DNA of 64,000 nucleotides, from assembly GCA_958348245.1 (NCBI GenBank), contig CATVYJ010000003.1, positions 1 through 64,000 on the forward strand, read 5' to 3'. Positions 41,544 through 50,428 of the stretch are shown in pieces. The notes beneath the pieces are model-generated. The model ran no database searches. It was not told where the DNA came from and saw nothing but the letters and a program-made list of their open reading frames with translations. Source of the DNA: an uncultured Veillonellaceae bacterium. GTDB lineage: Bacteria > Bacillota > Negativicutes > Veillonellales > Dialisteraceae. Each line of letters starts with the position of its first letter. The first letter of the stretch is position 1. The position numbers and the translations under genes were made by a program.

Positions 41544-42662
41544 CTATGCTTTTCGCGCTTCATACTGCGCGTGAAACCGCTCGCGGAATTCCGTGAAGCA
41601 CCCCGCCAGAATGGCCTGCCGCATATCGCGCATGAACTGCAGAAGAAAATACAGATTGTGAATGGTGAGCAGACGCAGCGCCAGCGTTTCTTCCGCCTTG
41701 TACAGGTGCCGGATATACGCTCTCGAAAAATGGCGGCAGGTGTAGCATCCGCACCCTTCTTCCAGCGGTCCGAAATCCCGTTCATACTGTTTGTTCTTGA
41801 TGTTCATCCGGCCCGTATGCACCATGACCATGCCGTTCCGGGCAACGCGCGTGGGGAAAACGCAGTCGAACATATCGACGCCGCGCGCTACGCCTTCCAC
41901 AAGGCAATCCGGCGTGCCTACGCCCATGAGATACCGCGCCTTGTCTTTCGGAAGCCACTGGATGGTATATTCCAGAATATCATACATAAGATCATGCGGT
42001 TCTCCTACGGAAAGCCCTCCGATAGCGAGGCCGTCGAAAGGCAGAGACGCGATCTGCTCCGCGCTCCGCCGGCGCAGGTCTTTATACATGCCGCCCTGTA
42101 CGATCCCGAACATTCCCCGGTCTTCCCGGGTATGGGCTTTGATGCACCGTTCCGCCCAGCGCGCGGTGCGTTCCGTAGACTGCTCCGCGTAGGCGTGGTC
42201 TGCCGGATAAGGGATGCATTCGTCGAAAGCCATGGCGATATCGCTCCCCAGATCTTCCTGCGCCTTCGTAGCGACTTCCGGAGAAAGGAACTGGAGCGAC
42301 CCGTCAATATGGGACCGGAAATAAACCCCTTCTTCCTTGATTTTCCGCATGGCGCCGAGACTGAATACCTGGAAACCGCCGCTGTCGGTAAGGATGCCTC
42401 CGTCCCAGTTCATAAACCGGTGGAGTCCGCCGGCTTCCCGGATGAGCGGCGTCCCCGGCCGGAGAAAGAGATGATACGTATTGCCCAGAATAAACTGCGC
42501 GCCCATATCGTGCAGCTCCTCCGGCGTGAGCGTCTTTACCGTGGCCTGTGTGCCCACAGGCATGAACATGGGCGTCTGAAAAGTGCCGTGCGGCGTATGC
42601 AGGAGTCCTGCCCGCGCGCAGGTCTTTGCGTCTTCTGCGATGAGTTCGTAACGTATAACCAT
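41544..42662 (-). CDS. tgt: tRNA-guanine transglycosylase
   Basis: This 372-residue enzyme exchanges guanine-34 of certain tRNAs for preQ1 on the way to queuosine. It shows TDSGGFQVFSLG (about 91-102) with the general acid/base aspartate, the nucleophile region MGVGTPDCLVEGVARG and VDMFDCVFPTR (about 255-280), and the zinc site CGCYTCRHFSRAYIRHL near 310. ATG 42662 is set by GAGGTTT upstream and the family N-terminus. It lies eight bases after queA. Confidence 0.96.
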   Translation of the reverse strand: MVIRYELIAEDAKTCARAGLLHTPHGTFQTPMFMPVGTQATVKTLTPEELHDMGAQFILGNTYHLFLRPGTPLIREAGGLHRFMNWDGGILTDSGGFQVFSLGAMRKIKEEGVYFRSHIDGSLQFLSPEVATKAQEDLGSDIAMAFDECIPYPADHAYAEQSTERTARWAERCIKAHTREDRGMFGIVQGGMYKDLRRRSAEQIASLPFDGLAIGGLSVGEPHDLMYDILEYTIQWLPKDKARYLMGVGTPDCLVEGVARGVDMFDCVFPTRVARNGMVMVHTGRMNIKNKQYERDFGPLEEGCGCYTCRHFSRAYIRHLYKAEETLALRLLTIHNLYFLLQFMRDMRQAILAGCFTEFRERFHAQYEARKA

Positions 42663-42669
42663 GGAAACC

Positions 42670-43686
42670 TCAGCGGATAAACATGGCGTCGCCAAAACTG
42701 AAGAACCGGTATTTCTGCCGCACCGCTTCTTCGTACGCCGCAAGAATATGCTCCCGCCCGGCAAAGGACGCCATCATCATGATAAGCGTCGACTCAGGAA
42801 GATGGAAATTGGTGACAATGGCGTCCACAATGTGCCACTGATAGCCGGGATAGATATAAAGCTGCGTCCAGCGGCTCCCCGCCTCCACGCGGCCGCTCTG
42901 GCCCGCCGATTCCAGCGTGCGTACCGACGTGGTCCCCACGGCGACGATGCGCCGTCCTTCGTCTCTGGCACGGTTGATTTCGTCGGCCGCCTCGTCCGAC
43001 ACGGTGTACCACTCCCGGTGCATTTCATGGTCTTCGATATTTTCTTCCGAAACAGGCCGGAAGGTGCCGATGCCCACATGAAGTGTCACAAAAAGAAGTT
43101 TCGCGCCGCGCTGCTTCATTTCCTCCAGCAGTTCCGGCGTAAAATGCAGTCCCGCCGTGGGCGCTGCCGCCGAGCCCTTGTATTTTGCATATACCGTCTG
43201 GTACTGGCTCTTGTCTTCCAGTTTTTCGTGAATATAAGGAGGCGTGGGCATTTCGCCGATCTGATCCAGCAGATTATCCCAGTCGCCGTCGTAAGTGAAG
43301 CGCACCCGCCGGCCGCCGAAATCCGTGCGGTCCAGCACCTCGCACCGCACGTGCTCGGAAAATGTGATCACTTCCCCGGGAAGAGCTTTCTTGCCGGGGT
43401 TCACCAGCACTTCCCACTCGTCGTTCCCCTTCGGCGTCAACAGGAGCACCTCCACCCGGCCTCCGGTGCTGCGCGTACCGAAAAGCCGCGCGGGAATGAC
43501 CTTCGTATTATTAAAAACAAAAACATCCCCCGGGCGGATTTCATCCAGAATATCCCGGAACGTGTGATGCGCCCATTCGCCGGTATTCCTGTCCAGCGTC
43601 ATGAGCCGGCAGGAGTCTCTCGGCTCCGCCGGCGTCTGGGCGATCAGCTCTTTGGGCAGATTGTAATTGAATTCTTCCAGTTTCAT
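42670..43686 (-). CDS. queA: S-adenosylmethionine:tRNA ribosyltransferase-isomerase
   Basis: This 338-residue enzyme adds the cyclopentenediol ring to preQ1-34 in tRNA, the step after Tgt. It has the family's FDYxLPxELIAQ-type start (FNYNLPKELIAQTPAEPRD), NNTKVIPARLFG, the central AAPTAGLHFTPELL and LHVGIGTFRPV, and TNFHLPESTLIMM near 310. AAGGAAC precedes the ATG. It lies between a SpoIID-like gene and tgt in the ruv-que operon. Confidence 0.97.
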   Translation of the reverse strand: MKLEEFNYNLPKELIAQTPAEPRDSCRLMTLDRNTGEWAHHTFRDILDEIRPGDVFVFNNTKVIPARLFGTRSTGGRVEVLLLTPKGNDEWEVLVNPGKKALPGEVITFSEHVRCEVLDRTDFGGRRVRFTYDGDWDNLLDQIGEMPTPPYIHEKLEDKSQYQTVYAKYKGSAAAPTAGLHFTPELLEEMKQRGAKLLFVTLHVGIGTFRPVSEENIEDHEMHREWYTVSDEAADEINRARDEGRRIVAVGTTSVRTLESAGQSGRVEAGSRWTQLYIYPGYQWHIVDAIVTNFHLPESTLIMMMASFAGREHILAAYEEAVRQKYRFFSFGDAMFIR

Positions 43687-43699
43687 TCTCTGTTCCTTC

Positions 43700-44965
43700 T
43701 CAATAGATCTTTTCTACTTTGGTGCCCGTGAAATAATGGGTCAAAATGGTTTTATAATAGTCTTTTCCGCCGCCGTGCTTCGCCGCCATGGCTTCCGCGC
43801 CCCACTGAGAGAGCCCGAGGCCGTGTCCCGCGCCGTAGCCGGTGATGACCACGTTCTTTCCTTTGACCTCCAGATCAAAGAGGGTGCTGCTCAGCCCGAA
43901 CCAGCTCTTCATCTGATCTCCCGTGACGGTTTTCTTTCCCTTGCTGCCTTCCACGGTAAACGAGGTCACCCGTCCGGACACGCCGCGGTCCTTGACTTTC
44001 ATGGGGCCTTTCTTTAATTTGGAGAGCTGAATCTTTTTCAGGCTTCCCACGCCGACCGCATTCTGAAACTGCGTCAGCGTCACGGTTTTCGTCCACGGCT
44101 GGTTCACGACAGACGAACTTTCTTCCTTCACGCCGCGCAGGTAGGAAATCCGGCTGCCCCATACGTTCTCGCTGTTTTCCGTGTAGCCTCCGCCGTTGGA
44201 ATGAAACACCGCATCGATGGCCTTGCCGCCGCTGGTGACGATCTCGCCCGCCGTGGCCGCGATGGCGTTGTTCGTCGCCGCCGATTCCACCGCCGTGCCG
44301 CGGTACACCTGCGAGCGGGTGTCGTCGGTCACGTCGTAGCCCGCGTCGCGGTAGCCGTCCCGGTGATACACCGCGTAGGTGCGCGCCGCCACAGCCTGCG
44401 CCTTCAGCGCGTCTTCATGCCACGAAGGAGACACTTCGCTCGGCACGACGCCGCAGAGATAGTCCTCCATGGAAACGGCGTTCACAACGGTGAGGCCGTC
44501 TGCATAGGCCGAAGGGAGCAGCTTGATATCTCCCCGGTAGGTATTGCCCTTCACGGAGAGCGCGGCGTTCTTTTCGTCTTTCGGGGAAAGATACACCGGA
44601 CCGGGCTTCTTCTTGCCATTGAGGACTACCTGCTTTCCATCCCGTTTCGCCGTGACAGTCTGTCCTTTCTTGAACGTCTGCCAGGTTTTGCCGTCCGCTT
44701 TCGCTTCACAGTCGGCGAGACATTTCACGGAGACCGTCCCCTGGCCGGAGAGAAGGCCCACTTCGATAACAGGGCCCTTTTCATCCGCCTTGAGACTGCG
44801 CACCGCCTCTTTTGCAGATGACGCCGTCTGCGTCTGTGCTTTCTGCACGGTCCGCGTGACCGTCTTCCGGGACGTCTCTCCCTTGAGAGAGCCCGCTTCC
44901 GCCGCGCCGCTTCCCAGCGTGACCGCCGCCAGGAGCGCCGCTGTGATGATCCAGTATTTTTTCAT
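43700..44965 (-). CDS. SpoIID/LytB-domain protein (probable secreted peptidoglycan glycosylase)
   Basis: This 421-residue protein has a signal peptide (about 1-25, ALLAAVTLGSGAAEA). A spacer of ~50 residues rich in Thr/Ser/Lys and an SH3-like lead region follow. The SpoIID core comprises VSMEDYLCGVVPSEVSPSW, LKAQAVAARTYAVYH and HSNGGGYTENSENVWG, ending with GYGAGHGLGLSQWGAEAMA. SpoIID is a lytic transglycosylase in sporulating Bacillota; homologues also occur in non-sporulating lineages. M at 44965 is better spaced from AAGG than the ATG two codons upstream. It sits between DUF2905 and queA. Confidence 0.87.
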   Translation of the reverse strand: MKKYWIITAALLAAVTLGSGAAEAGSLKGETSRKTVTRTVQKAQTQTASSAKEAVRSLKADEKGPVIEVGLLSGQGTVSVKCLADCEAKADGKTWQTFKKGQTVTAKRDGKQVVLNGKKKPGPVYLSPKDEKNAALSVKGNTYRGDIKLLPSAYADGLTVVNAVSMEDYLCGVVPSEVSPSWHEDALKAQAVAARTYAVYHRDGYRDAGYDVTDDTRSQVYRGTAVESAATNNAIAATAGEIVTSGGKAIDAVFHSNGGGYTENSENVWGSRISYLRGVKEESSSVVNQPWTKTVTLTQFQNAVGVGSLKKIQLSKLKKGPMKVKDRGVSGRVTSFTVEGSKGKKTVTGDQMKSWFGLSSTLFDLEVKGKNVVITGYGAGHGLGLSQWGAEAMAAKHGGGKDYYKTILTHYFTGTKVEKIY

Positions 44966-44970
44966 ATGCA

Positions 44971-45183
44971 TTACCTTCTGAAAAACAGGTTGAGGAGAAT
45001 CGTACCGATGAGACTGACCAGGGCACAGCTCACGATGGGAAAATAAAAATCGGTCTGTCCCCGGGAAATATGGATGTCGCCGGGCAGATGGCCCAGAAAA
45101 TTCAGCCGCCCGCCGAAGTAGAAAAACAGTCCCGCCGCGAAAATCGCGGCCCCGAGAATCATTAAAAGTCTGCCGGTCTGCAT
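44971..45183 (-). CDS. DUF2905 family small membrane protein
   Basis: This 70-residue protein has two membrane helices (about 5-22 and 44-64) joined by GRLNFLGHLPGDIHISRG, the hallmark of DUF2905. Its function is unknown. ATG 45183 begins one base after the ruvB stop; the upstream part of the open frame overlaps ruvB and is not credible. It is often encoded near ruvB and queA. Confidence 0.85.
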   Translation of the reverse strand: MQTGRLLMILGAAIFAAGLFFYFGGRLNFLGHLPGDIHISRGQTDFYFPIVSCALVSLIGTILLNLFFRR

Positions 45184-45184
45184 G

Positions 45185-46255
45185 TCATCCCTCGAATAAA
45201 GAATGATCGTCCGCATGCCACGGAATCCCCAGATGTTCATACGCCGCGCGGGTCGCCATACGGCCCCGGGGCGTGCGCGTAAGAAAGCCGATCTGCATGA
45301 GATACGGTTCGTATACGTCTTCGATGGTAGCCCGTTCTTCACTCACCGACGCAGCAATGGTATCGATGCCCACCGGACCGCCGCCGAATTTCTCAATGAT
45401 GGTCTCCAGCACTTCCCGGTCCGTCCTGTCCAGGCCGAGCCGGTCCACATGAAGCGCCGCCAGCGCATTCGCCGCAATGTCATGCGTGATCACGCCGCTC
45501 CCCATGACCTGCGCAAAATCACGCACCCGCTTCAACAGCCGGTTGGCGATGCGCGGCGTTCCTCTTGACCGGCGGGCAATTTCCTCCGCGCCGCCGTCTT
45601 CTATGGGAATGCCGAGGATGCGGGACGCCCGGCTCACGATCTGCTTCAATTCCTCCGGCTCATAGAACTGCATACGGAAAATGATGCCGAACCGGTCGCG
45701 CAGCGGCGCCGCCAGCGCGCCCGCCCGGGTCGTGGCCCCGATGAGCGTAAAAGGAGGCAGATTGATGCGGTACGACCGCGCGCCCGGCCCCTTTCCCATG
45801 ATGATATCCAGAGAAAAATCCTCCATGGCCGGATAGAGTATTTCTTCCACGCTCCGGTTCAGGCGGTGAATTTCATCAATGAACAGCACATCGTGCGCTT
45901 CCAGATTGCTCAGAATCGCCGCCAGATCGGCGGGACGCTCAATGGCAGGGCCGCTGGTGATGCGGAAATTCACGCCCAGCTCGTTGGCGATGATATTCGC
46001 CATGGTGGTCTTCCCGAGGCCGGGCGGCCCGTAAAGCAGGACATGGTCCAGCGCTTCGCTGCGGGAGCGGGCTGCCTGGATGTATACGGACAGATTCCGC
46101 CGCATATCGGACTGCCCCACATAATCCGCCAGCGTTTTCGGTCGGAGCGACTGCTGCCACTCGTCTTTTTCCGTTTCCTCCCGCGCCACGATGCGCGCCG
46201 TTTCCGACGCTTTCTCCGTTTTTTTCGGGCGGAGGCTTTTCACTTCCTCGATCAT
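45185..46255 (-). CDS. ruvB: Holliday junction branch migration helicase RuvB
   Basis: This 356-residue AAA+ motor drives branch migration with RuvA. Walker A is GPPGLGKT (about 76-83), Walker B LFIDEIHRLN (about 124-133), sensor 1 LIGATTRAGAL, and the arginine finger region LRDRFGI. A winged-helix domain closes the protein (DVYEPYLMQIGFLTRTPRGR). An N-terminal Lys/Glu-rich extension of ~20 residues precedes the core. It starts one base after the ruvA stop. Confidence 0.97.
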   Translation of the reverse strand: MIEEVKSLRPKKTEKASETARIVAREETEKDEWQQSLRPKTLADYVGQSDMRRNLSVYIQAARSRSEALDHVLLYGPPGLGKTTMANIIANELGVNFRITSGPAIERPADLAAILSNLEAHDVLFIDEIHRLNRSVEEILYPAMEDFSLDIIMGKGPGARSYRINLPPFTLIGATTRAGALAAPLRDRFGIIFRMQFYEPEELKQIVSRASRILGIPIEDGGAEEIARRSRGTPRIANRLLKRVRDFAQVMGSGVITHDIAANALAALHVDRLGLDRTDREVLETIIEKFGGGPVGIDTIAASVSEERATIEDVYEPYLMQIGFLTRTPRGRMATRAAYEHLGIPWHADDHSLFEG

Positions 46256-46256
46256 G

Positions 46257-46856
46257 TCATATCCTCATTTTTCCCAGTTCCCGCAATGCCGCGCCGATGA
46301 GCGCCGCCGGATCCGCGAAACGATCCGCCAGCGCCTGCACGACCGGCACGACCTCCTCCGGACGGTATCCCAGCGAGCACAGCGCCGCCACCGCTTCCGA
46401 CGCGGGCGTACCGTCCGTCCCCGGCAACGCGCTGTATCCGCCGGCCGCATCCGTGGCGGGAGCCATCCTGTCCTTCAATTCGAGAAGGAGCCGTTCCGCG
46501 GTCTTTTTTCCGATGCCGGGCAGCTTCGTCAGCGCCGCCACATCCTGATTGTGCACAGCCAGGCTGAACGCGCCGGGCTTCATGGCAGACAGAATCCCCA
46601 TAGCCACTTTCGGCCCGATTTTCGACACGGAAATCAGCAGCAGGAATAGATCATACGCTTCCTGGGTCAGAAATCCATAAAGGGTCAGCGCGTCTTCCCG
46701 CACCGCAAGATACGTGAGGAGCCGCGCTTCTTCCCGGAGGGTCAGCTCCTGGCGGTCCCTGTCGGAAATATAGACGCGGTACCCGATGCCCCCTGCCTCG
46801 ATAAAACAGCTGTCCTCAAAAATCGCGGTGATAACGCCGCGGATATATCCTATCAT
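46257..46856 (-). CDS. ruvA: Holliday junction DNA helicase subunit RuvA
   Basis: This 199-residue protein has an OB-fold (MIGYIRGVITAIFEDS), tandem helix-hairpin-helix motifs (LISVSKIGPKVAMGILS and LTKLPGIGKKTAERLLLEL) and a small C-terminal RuvB-contact domain after a flexible linker. It binds four-way junctions. AGGAGAT precedes the ATG, which overlaps the ruvC stop by four bases. Confidence 0.96.
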   Translation of the reverse strand: MIGYIRGVITAIFEDSCFIEAGGIGYRVYISDRDRQELTLREEARLLTYLAVREDALTLYGFLTQEAYDLFLLLISVSKIGPKVAMGILSAMKPGAFSLAVHNQDVAALTKLPGIGKKTAERLLLELKDRMAPATDAAGGYSALPGTDGTPASEAVAALCSLGYRPEEVVPVVQALADRFADPAALIGAALRELGKMRI

Positions 46857-47350
46857 GTAGATCTCCTGAAAATAGCTTCATGCTCCGTGCGGTAAATGGC
46901 AGTGAGTCCGATAGCCAGCGCATCTGCCGCATCGTCCGGATCAATTTTTTCCGTGATGCCCATCATGCGCATCACCATATCGATGACCTGCCGCTTTTCC
47001 GCGCGGCCATAGCCGACGACCTGCTGTTTCACCTGCAGGGGCGTGCATTCAAAGAGAGGCACTTTTTTCTCATATCCGGCGAGCAGGATGACGCCCCGCG
47101 CCTGCGCTACCGCGATGGCTGTGGTGATATTCCGATTGAAATACAGCGTCTCCACGCCCATGACCTCCGGCTGGTACGCATCAATGAGCTGGCATACGCC
47201 GGTATGGACGATGGCCAGCCGTTCCGACGGACTTTTATCGGGAAAGGTTTCAATGACGCCGTAATCCACAGCCGTAATTCGTCCGCCTTCTTTGTCAACG
47301 ATGCCAAATCCGCACCGCCCGGTCCCCGGATCGATTCCCAGTGCGCGCAT
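46853..47350 (-). CDS. ruvC: Holliday junction resolvase RuvC
   Basis: This 165-residue RNase H-fold endonuclease cuts junctions moved by RuvAB. The catalytic acids sit in LGIDPGTGRCGFG (D7), GVETLYF (E about 66) and DPDDAADALAIG (two Asp near 138 and 141). ATG 47350 has AAGGAGG four bases upstream. It heads the ruvCAB-DUF2905-spoIID-queA-tgt operon; an extended -10 lies at 47413. Confidence 0.96.
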   Translation of the reverse strand: MRALGIDPGTGRCGFGIVDKEGGRITAVDYGVIETFPDKSPSERLAIVHTGVCQLIDAYQPEVMGVETLYFNRNITTAIAVAQARGVILLAGYEKKVPLFECTPLQVKQQVVGYGRAEKRQVIDMVMRMMGITEKIDPDDAADALAIGLTAIYRTEHEAIFRRST

Positions 47351-47412
47351 GCTCCTCCTTCTACCGGACAGTCCGCCGGCCATGTTCCGCGTTCCGCGGT
47401 CTTTGCCATTTC

Positions 47413-47421
47413 ATTATACCA
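47413..47421 (-). promoter_or_regulatory. Extended -10 promoter of the ruvC operon
   Basis: The minus strand reads TGGTATAAT (TGn plus consensus -10) about 63 bases before the ruvC ATG. No -35 match is visible. Confidence 0.6.
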
Positions 47422-47446
47422 CAGCGCCGCATCCGCCCCGCGCATA

Positions 47447-47483
47447 GAAAAAACACGGCCCGACCAAAGGCAGAGCCGTGCTT
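47447..47483 (-). terminator. Terminator of the etfB-etfA-aminotransferase-like operon
   Basis: On the minus strand GCACGGC pairs with GCCGTG, with further inner pairing, and six T follow. It starts 12 bases after the stop of the aminotransferase homologue. Confidence 0.82.
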
Positions 47484-47494
47484 CTGTATCCGTT

Positions 47495-48379
47495 TTACGG
47501 AAGGCCGTCTTCCAGCAGATGCAGATAATGCTTCTGCAGATTGGCCGTAACCTTGCCGATTTTCCCATCGCCCACCGGCTGCCCGTCAATAGACAGCACA
47601 GGAACGACGCCCGCTTCAGAATTGGTGAGGAACACTTCCTCGGCGCTCATCATCCGCTCCTTCGTGACGAGCTGATTCTCCTGCTCCGGCTCAATGAGAG
47701 TCACACCGCAGGTAGGCGCCACGCGCGTGAAAATCAACTGGCGGGTAATGCCCTTCAGCATGAAATTGTCTGCTTTCCGCGTCCAGATCACGCCGTCCTT
47801 CACGATAAACAGGTTGGAATGCGTCGCTTCCGTAACAAGGCCGTCCCGGATATAAATTGCATCGTACGCCCCTTTTTTCTGCGCCGCCGCCCGGTCCATG
47901 ATATTCGGCAGCATATTGAGGCTCAGAATGTCGCAATGCGGCCACCGCGTATCGTCCATGGTGACGCACGCTACGCCCTGCTGCGCTTTTTCCACCGCCG
48001 CCGTATCAAGAGAACGGGCGTAGACCAGCGTATTCGGCTTCATGGCCATGCGTCCGGGAATGCCGAATTCATGCGGCCCTGCACCGCGGGTGACCGTCAA
48101 TATGAGATACCCTTCTTCGATGGCGTTTTCTTCCGCGATGATCTCATGGATTTCCGTAAATTCATCCGGCGCGATGACTGCGCGGATCCCCAGGAGGCGC
48201 ATGGAGCGGTACAGCCGGTCCACATGATAGGACAGCGCAAAAGGATGCCCCTTATGCACGCGGATCCATTCGTAGCAGCCGTCGCCAAACTGGAATCCTC
48301 TGTCATCCGCGTTCAGCACATTGGCAAAATCGTAATAATACTGGTGATTGTAGAAAATCGTAGCCTTTGTATCCGCCAT
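47495..48379 (-). CDS. Class IV aminotransferase homologue (D-amino-acid transaminase-like) lacking the PLP lysine
   Basis: This 294-residue protein aligns over its full length with D-alanine aminotransferase/ADC lyase-type enzymes. It keeps the start FANVLNADDRGFQFGDGCYEW, the phosphate-site YHVDRLYRS (about 51-59), VTEATHSNLFIV (E about 184) and LKGITRQLIF. The family motif that should read CDIKSLN, whose lysine forms the Schiff base, reads CDILSLN. Leu-152 is encoded by CTG (47924-47926), two base changes from a lysine codon. The family normally cannot transaminate without this lysine, so the protein may be a PLP-binding pseudoenzyme or have another role. It is the last gene after etfB-etfA, 16 bases downstream, with GGGGGAGG before the ATG. 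Confidence 0.85.
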   Translation of the reverse strand: MADTKATIFYNHQYYYDFANVLNADDRGFQFGDGCYEWIRVHKGHPFALSYHVDRLYRSMRLLGIRAVIAPDEFTEIHEIIAEENAIEEGYLILTVTRGAGPHEFGIPGRMAMKPNTLVYARSLDTAAVEKAQQGVACVTMDDTRWPHCDILSLNMLPNIMDRAAAQKKGAYDAIYIRDGLVTEATHSNLFIVKDGVIWTRKADNFMLKGITRQLIFTRVAPTCGVTLIEPEQENQLVTKERMMSAEEVFLTNSEAGVVPVLSIDGQPVGDGKIGKVTANLQKHYLHLLEDGLP

Positions 48380-48394
48380 GACTTCCTCCCCCTT

Positions 48395-49399
48395 TTATGC
48401 TTTGCGGAGTTCTTTGACCTTCGCAATGAATGCCGGCAGAAATTCCTTCAGATCCGCCACTACGGCGTAATCTGCCATTTCCATAATGGGTGCGGTCTTA
48501 TCCCGGTTCACGGCAATGAGAATATCCGCTTTGACGCCGCACATATGCTGCATGGCGCCGGAAATCCCAAAGCCGAAATAAATGTGCGGTGCGACCGATT
48601 TTCCGGTCTGCCCGATCTGGCTGCCGTGAGGCTCCCAGCCCAGTTCGCAGATGGGACGGCTCGCGCCCACGCTGCCGCCGAGAAGATCGGCCAGCTCGTG
48701 AAGCAGCGCCCATTCTTCCTCACTATGGATGCCGCGCCCGCCGGCGACGATGATCTGCGCCTCTTCGATGGGATTCTCTTCTTTCGGCGCGGGAATGATT
48801 TCTTTCAGAATTGTTCCCAGATCATCCCCGGTCAGAGCCGGAGCCACGTCGATGATTTCCCCCGTGCGGGACGGATCGCGCTCCGGCAGGTCAAAAGTGC
48901 CCGGGCGTACCGTTCCCACCTGCGGGCGGTACAGCGGGCTGATAATATCCGCCATGATGTTGCCGCCCATGGCCGGCCGGGACCAGACGATGAGCCCCGT
49001 CTTTTCGTCAACGGAGAGTTCCGTCACGTCCGCGGTGACCCCGCAGACCACGGCAGACGCAATGCGCGGAGCCAGATCGCGGCCGTACGGCGTCGCCGCA
49101 AAGAGGATGGCGCTGGGCTTCTTTTCCTTCAGAAGCGCGCCCAGCGCTTTTTCGTAAGCCTTGCCGTCGTAGTGGGCGAGAACCGGGCTGTCGATGACAT
49201 AGACGACATCGGCACCGCAGGCGATAAGATCCGCCGCTTTTTCCCGGATGCCGCTTCCCATGAGGACCGCTTCGACTTTGTCGCCGGTGGACGCCGCCAG
49301 TTTTCTCGCTTCGCCCAGCAGTTCCGCCGTGACATTTTCCACTTCGCCGCCGCGCACTTCGGCGATGACATAAATTCCCTTATAATCAGAAAAATCCAT
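48395..49399 (-). CDS. etfA: Electron transfer flavoprotein alpha subunit
   Basis: This 334-residue FAD-binding subunit pairs with EtfB to pass electrons between acyl-CoA or other dehydrogenases and the quinone or ferredoxin pool. The C-terminal FAD domain shows VAGGRGIHSEEEW, GGSVGASRPICELGW, QIGQTGKSVAPH and FGFGISGAMQH, then ILIAVNRDKTAPI. No extra ferredoxin domain is fused. AAGGAGG lies seven bases before the ATG; it follows etfB by 11 bases. The partner dehydrogenase is not in the window. Confidence 0.95.
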   Translation of the reverse strand: MDFSDYKGIYVIAEVRGGEVENVTAELLGEARKLAASTGDKVEAVLMGSGIREKAADLIACGADVVYVIDSPVLAHYDGKAYEKALGALLKEKKPSAILFAATPYGRDLAPRIASAVVCGVTADVTELSVDEKTGLIVWSRPAMGGNIMADIISPLYRPQVGTVRPGTFDLPERDPSRTGEIIDVAPALTGDDLGTILKEIIPAPKEENPIEEAQIIVAGGRGIHSEEEWALLHELADLLGGSVGASRPICELGWEPHGSQIGQTGKSVAPHIYFGFGISGAMQHMCGVKADILIAVNRDKTAPIMEMADYAVVADLKEFLPAFIAKVKELRKA

Positions 49400-49410
49400 C
49401 GCGGACCTCC

Positions 49411-50202
49411 TTAAATGACATGAACCTTCGCCAGCGCATCAGCGAGCTGAGCCGCCGCATCCTCCGCAGACTGGCCTTCAATTTTCAGATTCTCCTTTTT
49501 CGGCGGCACGACCGTCCGGATGCCGCGCACCTGCGTGGGCGAGCCCTTGAGGCCGATTCGTTCCGGTTCGACGTCCAGATCCGCCGCCGTGATCTGATGG
49601 ATTTCCGTTTCATACTTCCGGAGAATGCCCAGCACAGAAGGATAACGAGGCGTATTGAGCGCCGGCGCTGCCGTAACGAGCGCGGGCCGCTTCAATTCCA
49701 GCACTTCACAGCCTTCGCCTACCTGACGGGTTACGATGGCTTTCCCGTCTTCCCATGCAAAGCCCACGGCAGAGCTCACGTCGGCAATGCCCAGCATAGC
49801 CGCCACTTCCGGTCCCACCTGCGCGGTATTGCTGTCAATGGATTCCTGCCCGCAGAAAATCAGGTCGAAATCATTGCCCAGCTTGCGGATGACCGCAGCG
49901 AGCGTATAGCTGGTAGCCAGCGTATCCGCCCCGCCGAAGGCGCGGTCCGTGATCAGATACACGTCATCCGCTCCCATGGACACCGCTTCCAGAAGCACCG
50001 CGCCCGCCTGCGGCGGTCCCATGGTGATCACGGTCACCGTGCCGCCGGTCTGGCTCTTCAGAGCAAGCGCCGCTTCCAGCGCATTTCTGTCGCAGGGATT
50101 CAGGATACTGTTCGCGTTATTCCGATTCAGCCGCCCCGTATTCGGATCGACCTCCATTTTCGACGTGTCCACGACCTGCTTTACACAAACGAGAATTTTC
50201 AT
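49411..50202 (-). CDS. etfB: Electron transfer flavoprotein beta subunit
   Basis: This 263-residue subunit starts MKILVCVKQVVDT and has the nucleotide-site stretches VITMGPPQAGAVLLEAVSMGAD, LIFCGQESIDSNTAQVGPEVAAMLG and a C-terminal arm that embraces EtfA. These long signatures are read in pieces. The preserved QESID/NTAQVGP region is also found in bifurcating Etfs, so bifurcation is possible but not shown. AAGGGGG precedes the ATG. A weak TATACT (near 50254) is the only promoter candidate. Confidence 0.95.
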   Translation of the reverse strand: MKILVCVKQVVDTSKMEVDPNTGRLNRNNANSILNPCDRNALEAALALKSQTGGTVTVITMGPPQAGAVLLEAVSMGADDVYLITDRAFGGADTLATSYTLAAVIRKLGNDFDLIFCGQESIDSNTAQVGPEVAAMLGIADVSSAVGFAWEDGKAIVTRQVGEGCEVLELKRPALVTAAPALNTPRYPSVLGILRKYETEIHQITAADLDVEPERIGLKGSPTQVRGIRTVVPPKKENLKIEGQSAEDAAAQLADALAKVHVI

Positions 50203-50382
50203 ATTGTCCCCCTTCTGTGTGGAATGATGAAAGGAAATACTCTTTTACATTGATTTAAGTATAGCTGAACAGCGTTTTTTTTTCCAGTTATTTCCTGAAA
50301 TGCGGGCTGCCGCGCGGACGCGGACGTTTCATCACCGGAAAAACAGCCTTCGTTCCGCCTCCGCGTCACTTCTTTTTTCTGC

Positions 50383-50418
50383 AAAAAGAAAACCTCCGGC
50401 ACAGGCCGAAGGTCCTTT
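50383..50418 (-). terminator. Terminator of glyA
   Basis: On the minus strand ACCTTCGGC pairs with GCCGGAGGT around CTGT, with flanking A-T pairs, and is followed by TTTTCTTTTT. It lies about 11 bases after the glyA stop. The rest of 50203-50428 shows no gene. Confidence 0.87.
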
Positions 50419-50428
50419 TCCCCACAGA

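Noticed and set aside
50199..50402. 67-codon frame between etfB and glyA
   Set aside because: It spans the glyA terminator and the etfB upstream region and has no recognisable features.
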